A DNA stretch of 21,259 nucleotides from Phialocephala subalpina (lineage: Eukaryota; Ascomycota; Leotiomycetes; Helotiales; Mollisiaceae): NCBI GenBank assembly GCA_900073065.1, contig FJOG01000059.1:10846-32104 (forward strand), read 5' to 3'. Made by a program: the position numbers and the translations under genes. A model generated the notes under the pieces. That model searched no databases and was not told the origin of the DNA. It worked only from the letters and a program-made list of their open reading frames with translations. How positions within the stretch are numbered: position 1 is the first letter of the stretch; each line of letters begins with the position of its first letter. This document shows, one piece after another, positions 10,072 through 19,582 of the stretch.

Positions 10072-11560
10072 ATGTCGGACAGCGATGGAGCGCTACCACC
10101 TCCAGTTGGTGTAACGCCGGATTTTCAGCACCCTGACAATGCTCTTAATGTGTTGAACTTGATTGTGCAGATATTGGTCATGAGTGTTGTGTCGCCGTTT
10201 GTTGCGTTGAGGGTGTACACGAGACTCACCTTCCAACGGATGATGAGCAAGGAGGACTGTAAGCATACTTTTTTCATTAGAAACTCGTACATTTCAGTCA
10301 ATGAATGATACTGATACTTGATAGGGGTTTGCGTGGTCGCTTGGGTACGAACTCGATGACAAAGATGACAGCTTCTCGGTGCTGACGGGAAGATAGGTAT
10401 TCTTCATGATGTACAGCATCAGCGCAATATTGAGTAGATTACCCCAAGCATCTTTCGAAGCCACAAAGACTTACTCCTCTCAGTGGGACATTTTGGAGGA
10501 GGGATTCATCAGTGGGAAGTAACGAATGGTGACATGAACGGATTCCTCAAGGTAGTGTCCGGCTTAGATTCTCCAACTTGCCCTTCCCGCTTACCACAGT
10601 GTTTGTCGATGCTGATACCTGCACCTTAGGTCGTCTACGGTGGCTCAATAATCTACGGCCTAACAGCCTACTCCATCAAATTCTCCCTCCTCCTCGTCTT
10701 CACCCGAGTCTTCTCTCCCCTGAAAAAGACAACCTACTCTATCTACGCATTCATGTTCGCCATGCTCATCTACTACTTCACCATCGTCGTGATAAAAGCA
10801 CGAATATGCACACCCATACCCTCTTTCTGGGACCGCAACATTACCGGAACTTGCTTCGATGAACATGCCCTCTTCATCGCGGATACTGTCATGAGTGGTG
10901 TCACTGATCTTGCTGTTCTCCTCATCCCTGTTCCATTAATCTGGAATTTGCATATGCCGTTGAAGAAGAAGATCAGGGTACTTGGTATGTTGGGAGCAGG
11001 AGGTGTTGCCGTGGCGGCCAGTTTGGCGAGATTGATCATGGTTGTTACCGAGGGGAACGATCCAGATCTCACATATTCTATAGTCCGTTTCAACTTGTTG
11101 GGGTAAGTTCTTTCTTTCCCCTCCCCAATTGAGATCCAGGACGTGTCATACACCGGAGATTGGATGTTGAGAATCTTGAACTGATTTGAGGTGTTCGCAT
11201 AGGTCAGTAGAAACGTCAATCGGCCTGATCTGTGCATCACTTCCCGCCTGCAACGCTTTCTTCGCTCGATACGGAAGCAGCTTCTTCTCATCCAAAGCAT
11301 CGAAATCACAACCATCCAATCCAGCAATAGATATCGAGCTAGGATCTGGAAGGTCGAAGAACAGCTCAAACATTTTGAAGGATGACCGAAAATTCCGGAG
11401 TCAGCCAACTTGGCCCATCGATGATGCGGGTAGTGATTCGGACATTCTCGTATCGAATATTCAAGATCCGGGAGAAGTGGGGATAAGAGACAATGGAACG
11501 AGGAGTATGAAGGGAAATGTGGGTTCAAGTGAAGTTAGAGAAATTGGAATCGCGAGGTGA
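10072..11560 (+). CDS. PTH11/SAT4-like seven-helix membrane protein (fungal rhodopsin-like domain)
   Basis: Spliced model: exons 10072-10258, 10325-10344, 10397-10433, 10484-10551, 10630-11102 and 11203-11560, giving 380 residues. The family signature appears only after splicing: KEDWVCVVAW, then AILMGHFGGGIHQWEV, then KFSLLLVFTRVF, CFDEHALFIADTVMSGVTDL, IPVPLIWNLHMPLKKK and the late VETSIGLICASLPA. Seven hydrophobic segments are visible, consistent with a plasma-membrane protein. The C-terminal tail of about 90 residues is polar and rich in Ser and Asp, so probably cytosolic. The family includes Magnaporthe PTH11, a surface-sensing receptor, but most members have no known ligand. The second exon is only 20 nt and the third 37 nt; unspliced reading hits stops. 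The start ATG is at a good position before the first helix. Confidence 0.88.
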
Positions 11561-11863
11561 GATTAAGTGTAATGTACCAGCCATCACTGTGGATATAGCC
11601 TGAAGTGTGTTAACGTCGAGCAACATTAATCCAAATCGGACGTCTTCACATGTGAAATCTCACACTATTGCTCAGTAATCACGAAGCGTTGAAGCGTGAT
11701 CTTTAACTCGCAGGCTCGGACTCGCTATTGTACGAGTATTCGCCAGATTTGGTGCTGACGTGATCTCCCTAGACTTCTCTAACATCGCTTCAAATTTGTA
11801 CATATTGCCAGACCATCAAATGCTTGATGATATTCTCATTTATGAACATTGAGAACTAAAGCC
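11561..11863 (+). promoter_or_regulatory. Spacer upstream of the FAD monooxygenase
   Basis: This is a 303 bp gap between two plus-strand genes. It has no supported ORF. It contains a loose inverted repeat, TCACGAAGCG...CGTGA, at about 11679-11699, and is presumed to hold the terminator of the membrane-protein gene and the promoter of the monooxygenase gene. Confidence 0.3.
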
Positions 11864-13405
11864 ATGCCTTTCAAGACCGTCATCGTAGGAACAGGCATCG
11901 CCGGCTTAGCAGCTGGAATCGCACTCGCTGACAAGGGACATCAAGTTACCATCCTCGAAGCGACATCAAAGCTTCAAGCAATCGGAGGAATCATAGTAGT
12001 CCAAGCCAATGGAAATCGTGCGCTCGACAGACTGGGTGTATACAAGAAATTTGCTGAGGTGTGCGGCACAAAGCCATTGCCTGGTGGCGTCCGCCGCTAT
12101 TCAGACGGAAGTGATATCACAGCTAGGAAGGCAGAGATTTTTACAGATCAATGGGGATATCCGTATGTTCATTTGGATCATTGAAGGTGGATTGGTGGAA
12201 GCTGATGTGTAGGACAGATTCTACACGATTCATCGAGCCGATTATCAGCAAGTGCTCTGGGAAACAGCCAAAGAAAAAGGTGTCACGTTGCACTTGGGTT
12301 GTCGAGTTGTCTCTGTTGAGGATGAAACAACAACTGTTGTGCTGCGGAGCGGAGAAAGAATAGAAGCCGACCTGATTATTGGGGCAGACGGTATGTGCAA
12401 TCACCGCGGGATCGAACTTGCCTCGTTCCAAGAAGTCTTCCCCGCTCCCGCCAACGTCCAAGCTTGAGATGCATCGAGAAGCCTTCGCAATACGATTACT
12501 AACAAAACAAGGCGTCAAATCCACCGTCCGCACCATCGCAATCTCAGACTCCCCAGACGCCATCAGAGACTGCAAACTCGACGTCACCCGAGTCAACCTC
12601 CCCTCAGCAATTGTAAGATCAGACCCCGACACCTCCCCAGCAATGGATTACATCGCACTATTCTTCGGTCCCCAAACAACAATCGCCAATGTCCCTATCC
12701 GTCGAGGAGGCGAATGGGTCCTTGGTATCGACTATATCCATCCCAGAGATGAAAATTCGGCAGATGGATATAGTAAGCCGCAGGACTTTGAGCACATGAG
12801 AGAGTATTTCAAGGACTTTGTGCCTTTCTATCAGAAGATCATGGATTATACGGAGGAAGCGAATGTTTGGAGAATCATCGAAACAATGCCAAAATCTTGG
12901 ACGAGTAAGAAAGGGAGAGTTGTGATCATCGGCGACGCGGCACATGCCGTTCAACCTTTTGTAGGCCAGGGAGGTGCAATGGCCGTCGAAGACGCAATCT
13001 GTCTCGCCGAATGTCTCGACCGCGCCGAAACAATCGACGACATTCCCGCGGTTCTTCGCGCCTTCCAAGAAATTCGAGAACCCCGCTGCAAATTGGTCCA
13101 AGACTGGAGCGCAGCACAGGGACAGCGTGCGACGTTGCTGGATGGGCCGATGCAAGAGAAGAGAGATGAAATGCTGAAGAAGCTAGACACTGAAACCTTT
13201 CGAGAGCCTTGGAATAGGGTCCATGTCGATATGAATCCAGATTCGATCATGAGTTCGGAGTGGGAACCTTGGCTACAAGGACACGATGCTTTCATTTACG
13301 TAAGTTCTTCAGAACCACCACATGTCGTCTCCTAGAGGCATAACTAATTCACCCTAGGCTAATAAAGAACTCGATAAGAGGTTTAGAGTACGCACTCATG
13401 AGTAG
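11864..13405 (+). CDS. FAD-dependent monooxygenase, salicylate hydroxylase-like
   Basis: Spliced model: exons 11864-12162, 12218-12390, 12512-13299 and 13358-13405, giving 435 residues. The product is a class A flavoprotein hydroxylase using NAD(P)H and O2 on aromatic or polyketide substrates. Motifs: the FAD-binding GTGIAG at 9-14 with the acidic end of beta 2 at Glu32; TIHRAD after the first junction; LIIGADG ending at Gly158, split by the second intron; and GDAAHAVQPFVGQGG from 298, which contacts the FAD ribose. Length fits the family. The second intron has a TACTAAC branch site 12 nt before its acceptor. The last exon encodes only 15 residues plus stop. An in-frame TTG at 11849 is not needed, as the ATG at 11864 is directly followed by the first beta strand. 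No signal peptide is seen, so it is likely cytosolic. The substrate is unknown. Confidence 0.93.
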
Positions 13406-13633
13406 ATTTTGCTCGGTAGCTCTTTATATAGGAGAGAGAGAGTGCCAAGACTTAAAAAGAAAGGACGTTTATGGTCCGAGGAGATCTGGGAAGATTGTCG
13501 TTTGCTTGAGTTCGCAGAGTTGTGAAATCCGGTCCTAGTATGACAATTCCACCTTCCGTCACAATGAAGGTGACACGTAGGACATGCGCTCGCGTCGGAA
13601 CATGTTGTGGGTGGGGTGCTACTCGATTCGGTC
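13406..13633. other. Convergent intergenic spacer
   Basis: This 228 bp stretch lies between the stop codons of two convergent genes. It should hold both 3' untranslated regions. A GAGAGAGAGAG run lies at about 13431-13441. No ORF is supported. Confidence 0.5.
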
Positions 13634-16147
13634 TCAAAATTTTCCTGCAAAGTGCTCTTTTGCATACTGTTCACACGCCTATAGTATTATCAGCCTTGAA
13701 TCCCTTTGGAACTGCTAAAGGAAAGTGTCAGATCTACCTTTGCTGGCTTTCCCACCTTATGGCCAATCACCTTCCATTTATTTACTTCGTATTCTTTGAT
13801 GGCATTCAAAAGTGCTTGGGACTATAGGTCACAGTAAGTCATTCGGAAATTCGATCTTGGATCTTGCTTCTTCAAATGGTGGCCGTAATGACTGCTTACC
13901 TCATCTTCAGCAAATTCTGCGTAGTGCATGTCCTGCCGGTGTCAGCAGGCGAGGACTAAACAGTAAGCCTTTAGGAAGACTTACCTTATACCAATGTTTC
14001 TTGACGCTTCCTTCTGTCCTGGATGGAAACGTCTGTGCGTCTTGAGCTTTGTTCGTTCAAGTGTAAGGTTCTAGAGATACCTTTGCTATGTCCGCCCAAC
14101 TGTTGCCCGCATCCCTCATCGTTTTGAGTCGTGTTTCCTCTGCTGTCGTCCACGGTGTATTTGTTCGAGACTTCTTGGCAGGTGGCCCTGGGGTGGATGA
14201 GGCCACCGAAGGGCTCTGCTGCCGTTGCCAAGGCAGAGAATATTTCGTGTTATTAACGCTCATGTCGCCTTTGGTGGGGACAGATGTCTGGGAGAGATGT
14301 GTGAAGGATATTGGATCTCCTGGTAGACGCAACGCGTTGCCAGTCACAGGGGACATACTTCTTCGTATGCTCAAGCTTCTTGCAACAGACGAGGACCTTG
14401 AAATTTGACTGGGCGTATTTACTTGATCTCGAGATTCGATAGGAGCAGGTCTTCGACCTCCTGTCTCCGAGGTAAAATCTTCTGAAGTGCTTGTGATTGC
14501 GTTTGTAACAACCCTCTTGTTCGCTGACTCGTACTTCTCGGACAATATGTTGCCTGTGCGAACGTACCCGATGAGACTGCAAGCTTGATTATCAGGTAGA
14601 AGATCCCATATAAAAACAGGTATTGACATTATCAACAAAGTCGAGTAGCTGCGATATATGCCTTCCACCTTGACCCATTTTGCTAGCGCAGGAAAAGAGG
14701 CAAGCCATTCGCTGCAGGTCTGAAAATCGACCATTTGGTCTTCCTCAAGGGCAAGTGAGATCAAAACATGTGGTATTTTTAGTACCCCGTCGGAGTCATT
14801 ACCGAGGAGTGGTTCTCCATTTGCACTGTAATCGCTGGGAGGTGATAGTAGTGGTGTAGGATTGTTCCTCTGGCTCATATCATCAGAGTCAGTGCTGACA
14901 ATGGAGTCATTTTGAACGCCGTCCATTCTGTCATAATGAGGATTTAATGATTCCACCTGGACTTTTGTCCTTTTTGACCTTCGCGTGGGTTTATCCCCTA
15001 GGATCTTGGTTTCCGGGTCGACTTCTCTCTTACGCTTCTCGGTGACACCTGATTCAATGGTACGAGAAACGGATTTCATTCGATTTAAAATGATGCTCGG
15101 CAATTCCGGATCGTCCGTAGTTACGATATAGACGGGAGTTGTCCGACACTCAACACGTCGAGTCCCACCTAGCAGCTCCGGCCGCTCATGTTTGAGGATA
15201 GAGAGGATCCGACTATGGAGCATGGCGACAGAGAACCTTCGATTGATCCATTCCTCAAGGACTTCGATCAGAGCAGTGGTGAAAGAAAATCTCCCAGGCT
15301 CGGCAGCAATACTTTCCCACCCACAGGCAGCAATTGTTTCTGTCATAGCTGTACCACCCTTCGGCGCGGAGCTTGCTGCAGCGCAACAATCCAGGAGAAG
15401 TAGAACGTCTGAAAGTGCAGATTCGAAGAGGGTTTGCACAGCAGACCAATCTAGGGTGGAGTAGGTTCTGCTTCTTGAGCTGAACACAGTCAGTTCTCAT
15501 GTGCTCGAAAGTCAAGAGAAGGATGAGGAAAAAACAACAAACAAGACGTACCATGACCATGTTGACTGGCGAGCTTCGTTGATGTAGGCGTGACCACCAT
15601 AGTACACGATCATCAAACACTCCTTCTGATCATATGCATCGACGAATTCTCCGACCTTCAACATCAACTTTCGATGGGCATTCTGAGTTGGAATAAGCCA
15701 TTTCGTGGTTAGAAAGCCATACTTCTTGAAGACTCTCATCAAGTCTTCAAGCTCTGGGTCCACATGAAGATCATCTTGCTCCCATCTAAGTATCAACGCC
15801 TGCACGCTTGTGTACCGAGAAGCGGCTCGTGTCAAGTTTGGGAAAGCGCGTCTGGCAGTCTATCAGCTATCAGCGCGACGACCACAAACACCACAGAGTA
15901 AGAGATTGGTACCTGTTCTAGCGCCTCTACGAACGTAGAGAGATTCTTCAGATGGCAATTCGAACGGGACGTGTCATGGGTTGCTGGCGGCGGAACAAAC
16001 ATAGACGAGTTGATATTATTCTAGGGGAGTCAAATTCGAGGATCGAGGCCAAATACATTGTAGGTAAATACTGACCATGTTACCCTGGGAAGTTTGGTTC
16101 GAGGACAGGGTGTAGAATTCCGAACCGGATATAGTGCCGTCGTCCAT
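13634..16147 (-). CDS. Caspase-like (C14) peptidase fused to a C-terminal Myb/SANT DNA-binding domain
   Basis: Spliced model: exons 16147-16076, 16020-15913, 15859-15552, 15479-14081, 14032-13985, 13932-13900, 13821-13738 and 13678-13634, giving 698 residues. The N-terminal third is a caspase-like fold of the fungal C14 type: the His loop VYYGGHA (His150) and the Cys loop LLLLDCCAAASS (Cys195 most likely), then GRFSFTTALIEVLEEW and a TPVYIV strand. A basic stretch at 311-335 (EKRKRE, RRSKRTK) looks like a nuclear-localisation signal. A conserved-looking middle domain (about 395-470, IPVFIWDLLPDNQACSLIGYV) and a Ser/Pro-rich linker follow. The C-terminus has two Myb/SANT repeats: TPWTTAEETRLKTMRDAG (from about 604), continued by TFPSRTEGSVKKHWYKDMHY, and then NKWKVIGHKVGKPAKACEQY. 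Exon 4 is open through both parts, so I favour one gene. The alternative is a separate Myb gene starting at ATG 14356. Confidence 0.82.
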
Positions 16148-17071
16148 CGCGGCAGAGTTGAGTAGAGCTGGCTCATCCCGTTGAGACGTGACAAGAAAAA
16201 AAAAAAGTGGATGTGGGCGAGGCTCGATGGCAAGGACGAGGCCATAACATGAGCGTGTCGGGCCGTGAGGCTGACCGGTCACCAAAAGGGCGACATGCAG
16301 CACACCCTGGACCACGAGAACCAATCCGACCCTGAACCAATCCAATAATAAGTGCCAGATCAGGACGACCTTCTATTCGTTGAACATGTACTCGGTGAGC
16401 CAACTACACCTCTAGGCTTCCTCGCCCAAATTTTTTTGGGAAATGTTTTGTCGTTGGCTATTATACCTCTTAAAGATACACTATCACAGTCTAGTCCAGC
16501 CTAGGACGAGGTCGAACCAAGGCTGGGCGCCCGGGAGATTGAAAACGGCGAAACGCGGCACCAAATGTGAATGAAGCGTCACTCTGATTTTCATCCAGAC
16601 TGCTGCGTACAGTAATTGGCAGTTCATGGCAAGCATTGTCCAGATAAGATTTGCCTGAACACTAGCCAGTGAGATAGAGCTTCCGCAATCCTCCTCCTAT
16701 CCTCTACATCTCCTATGAAAATAGTGTTACCATAATCAACTCTCTAATCCATTCCTGTGGGAGGGATACATTGGAGGTCGGAGGTGAGGTGTCTGGCTAG
16801 GATTTAATATCGCTGCGTTGTGAACCTGTTGATGTGCTACGAGGCTATGGAATTTATCGACCGTAACCCATCCGATATCATTTCTCCCACTAGGATACGA
16901 CAGTACCTTCAAGTAAGTCCCCGTCGCAGAATTCTTTCCAAAGCTTCGCAGGCCATCGGTTAAGGGGGAGAAATCGTATGCCGAATGTTCAAAAGGTCGA
17001 GAATAGGCGCGCATTGGTCCATGTAAATTATCGCGGGCTAATGAGAGCATTGAAGAATGTCGAGTCCACGG
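16148..17071. other. Spacer between the caspase-like and ubiquitin-like-domain genes
   Basis: This 924 bp stretch should hold the caspase-gene promoter (right-to-left) and the 3' end of the neighbouring gene. A run of about 12 A lies at 16195-16206, read as a T run about 50 nt before the caspase ATG, as is common in fungal promoters. A hairpin-like CCCAAATTTTTTTGGG is at 16425-16440. The right third carries an open frame (16736-17071) described separately. Confidence 0.4.
16736..17071 (-). other. Open frame continuing in phase beyond the ubiquitin-like gene's stop
   Basis: After the TGA at 17074-17072 the same frame stays open for about 111 codons to the next stop at 16736, with an internal ATG at 17050. 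I recognise no domain. It could be a chance open frame, a lost C-terminus cut off by a new stop codon, or a stop-codon readthrough extension. The sequence alone does not decide. Confidence 0.25.
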
Positions 17072-18956
17072 TCAAATTTGACGAATGCGACAGTTCTCCC
17101 TAACCTCCGCCATATTCAAATGAGAACGACGAGGCTCCAGAACGACTCTATCGTAATGAAGCCAATGACGTCCAGCGGTAGTTGGAAAGGTTCCATCAAC
17201 ATAACGTCCATCACGAGTGAATCGTAGAACCTCGACACAAAATACGCCCATGCTACTCACGAAACCGCAAACAACATCCTTATCCTCCACACGAGCCTGG
17301 TTTGAGTCAGCCCAATAACCAATGATGACTCCTACAGATGAGTCAGCCCAATAACCAATGATGACTCCTGCAGATAAAGTCTCGCGCATGAACCGTTGAT
17401 GTATAATCTGCACGCGAGAGAAGTGCTGTATCTCATCTTCATCTTCTTCTTCATTCTTATTCACATCTCCGTCCTCAGCCCTCTTCCTCTTTCTCGGAGA
17501 TGATGACGTTGACGACGAATCAGGTTGAGAGGGTAAAGCCTCAGATAGTGATTTCTTATCAGGGACTGGGTGGTCCTCCACAACGCGTCGATACCACATA
17601 TTACAGTCGAGATTCGCACTGGAACCTAGGTTTAGTATAAGTTGCGCCAGACAATTGTTCCACTTGTTGCTAGGATATACTTACCACTGAATGTCCATAC
17701 CAATACTGTCGGAACTAGTAGCATTCTCGGTCTGGCAACCAGGACATGAAGAAACCGGATTTTGCGGTTGCCGGAAGATCATGCTCATGTGGAACTTTCT
17801 GCCCGGTAAAAATACAGACTCCCACGGAGCTTTCAGATTGATCTTTCGTTTCGTACGATGTTCTCGAACTGCGTACTCGTTCTTCTGCACTTTTCGAAGC
17901 CCGGGAACGTGTTGGAAACGAACTTCAATGACGGCTTGAAATGCCTACATCGTTAATCAACACTCTGCTTTCGTATAAACCTTGTGCATAGGGCCCACCT
18001 CGAAAGAGTTGATGAATTCCATGTGAAATGGAAATAAGCGACCATGAGCATCGTCAAATAAGACTGGCTGCTGGAGTTGGATCTGTGGTGGGATATTCTG
18101 CTGCAATTTGTGTATATCCAACAGGATAGAGTGCATTTTCATGTTTGTATCCCTATCAGGTTAGTAGGCAACATTTTAAGGGCGACATGCTCGAACTCAC
18201 AGTAGTTTGAACATGATGTTTCGCAAGTCTATACTCTGGTCCTTCGTCGAGCATCTGTACGGGCTTAGATCTGAGCGGTAAGCGATGAACAGCAGAACGT
18301 ACCTTGAGATCTGTGCCGGAATAGATCGAATAAAGTCTTCTTGGGTATTAAGAAGGTCTAAATTCTTCCGGACAATGCAATTGGTATCGTCAGCCAAGGC
18401 TCGATCATCACGTGCCTCGATCTCTCGATTCCTTGCTGTCTCCTCCTGTAAGAAGCTTGAGGAACTTGATTGGTCGGTCAGCATTTTTAGATACGAAGGA
18501 AACTTGGCATACTACTCACAGTTGAATGGTAGCAAGCAGCGTATTGATAGTCAATGTATGGCCCGTGATCTCAGCCCTCAGCCCAGCAATAGCCTCATCC
18601 TTACAAAGCGCCCACTGAATCTTATGTAAATTCGTTCGCCAGCTCCATTTTGACTTGCTCGCAGCAAGGCCCAGGGTATCTTTGAACTTCGCATTGTCCT
18701 CGAGAAAGCGCTCAATACTCTGTTGACATTGTGAGGCTACCTGCTCAAGAGCAATTTTCTGAGACCCTTGGGATGCGGTGACTTTCAAATTCTTAACCTC
18801 CGTAAGAGCGCGCTCGAGATTGAACAAGGCTTCGATGAGTCGTTGATACTGAGGCTTCGAGCCAGCGCTGTCGTTCAGAGCGCTGATAAGAGTCTTGATC
18901 AGGCTGATCGCTGAGATGAAATCGCCGACAGAGAATCCAAAGGCTGGACCTGACAT
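17072..18956 (-). CDS. Fungal ubiquitin-like-domain protein with N-terminal HeLo/STAND-type helical domain and zinc ribbon
   Basis: Spliced model: exons 18956-18520, 18464-18303, 18254-18201, 18152-17999, 17944-17685 and 17618-17072, giving 537 residues. The N-terminus (FGFSVGDFISAISLIKTL, then helices to about 140) resembles the N-terminal helical domains of fungal STAND and cell-death proteins. The centre (about 245-330) fits the fungal ubiquitin-like domain: QQPVLFDDAHGRLFPFHMEF, SFEAFQAVIEVRF and FLPGRKFHMSMIFRQP. A zinc ribbon follows with CPGC at 336-339 and Cys356/Cys361. The acceptor at 17619 rather than 17627 was chosen because it restores the fourth ligand and keeps the frame open into WYRRVV. 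The tail has PRKRKR (397-402), an acidic run and a 12-residue tandem duplication (440-463). Upstream in-frame codons lack an ATG, so 18956 is the start. Cellular role unknown; it lies next to the caspase-like gene in the same orientation. Confidence 0.82.
17304..17375 (-). repeat. 36-bp in-frame tandem duplication in the ubiquitin-like-domain gene
   Basis: Two adjacent 36-bp copies, 17304-17339 and 17340-17375, differ by one base (CCTACAGAT against CCTGCAGAT). On the minus strand each encodes GVIIGYWADS plus two residues, giving residues 440-451 and 452-463. The high identity points to a recent event. Confidence 0.95.
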
Positions 18957-19582
18957 CGTAATCGCTGCGAAATTTACCAAAGCTAGGATGATACAGGAGG
19001 TTGACAGGAGTTCGATGGACCAGGCATCTGATGGAGATAGAAATTCGAGGTGCACCAAGTGTCCAGGTCGATGCGCAGCAATTGCCAGCTGGCGTGCGGT
19101 GGTGTTTGCTTTTCGCAAGCCACAAGGTCGCACAAGGCTGCTGCGGCCTGCAGGCTGATCTGCAGGCGTATCAATCCAAGGACATCTGAAGTCGTTGCGT
19201 GCCAGCAGATGTTTTGACGTCTGGATGGAAAGGATTGTTAACGAAAAAGAACGAAGGATTAGTTGCGGGATGCAAAATATTGGGAAGGTACACGACTAAA
19301 ATGTCCTCCCGCCTTCTCCTACCCGCTGCCGCCTCCTGCCGCCCCGCCAATTTGGAAGGAGAAAACTTGAATGAAAGATAGAAAGAAACCGGAAAAGCGA
19401 TCAACATACGAAGAAACTTCAATTGCCATCCCGGTGGAATTGTCTAAAACACAATCTCGTCTACTCAATATTCGCACTTGCGACACCACCAAAGCCTAGA
19501 GTTTCGTTTCTAGTCGAAGCACTCACTAATCGTGAACTCAAGATCGCAATAAAATCAATTCATAGGTATAACCAATCTCTCC
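18957..19582. other. Spacer upstream of the ubiquitin-like-domain gene
   Basis: This 626 bp stretch should hold the promoter of the minus-strand ubiquitin-like-domain gene and the 3' end of the membrane-protein gene to the right. Seen in it: the perfect palindrome GCCTGCAGGC at 19146-19155 with a second CTGCAGGC at 19160-19167, and a CTGCCGCCTCCTGCCGCC pyrimidine-rich repeat at about 19324-19341. No coding sequence is supported. Confidence 0.4.

Noticed and set aside
10773..11528. 251-codon minus-strand open frame opposite the PTH11-like gene
   Set aside because: It is the antisense shadow of a well-supported spliced gene.
11849..11863. In-frame upstream TTG that would extend the monooxygenase by five residues
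   Set aside because: It is not an ATG, and the ATG at 11864 lies directly before the conserved Rossmann strand.
13522..13827. 101-codon plus-strand frame at the end of the caspase-Myb gene
   Set aside because: It is antisense to the conserved Myb exons 7 and 8.
16425..16440. Hairpin CCCAAA-TTTT-TTTGGG as a terminator
   Set aside because: Intrinsic hairpin terminators are bacterial; in this eukaryotic context the hairpin is only a curiosity.
17619..17684. Upstream acceptor at 17627 in the ubiquitin-like-domain gene
   Set aside because: It leads to a stop eight codons later and loses the zinc-ribbon cysteines; the acceptor at 17619 keeps both.
18957..19133. N-terminal extension of the ubiquitin-like-domain protein
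   Set aside because: The open frame upstream begins at a GTG and contains no ATG; the residues from 18956 match the usual start of the N-terminal helical domain.
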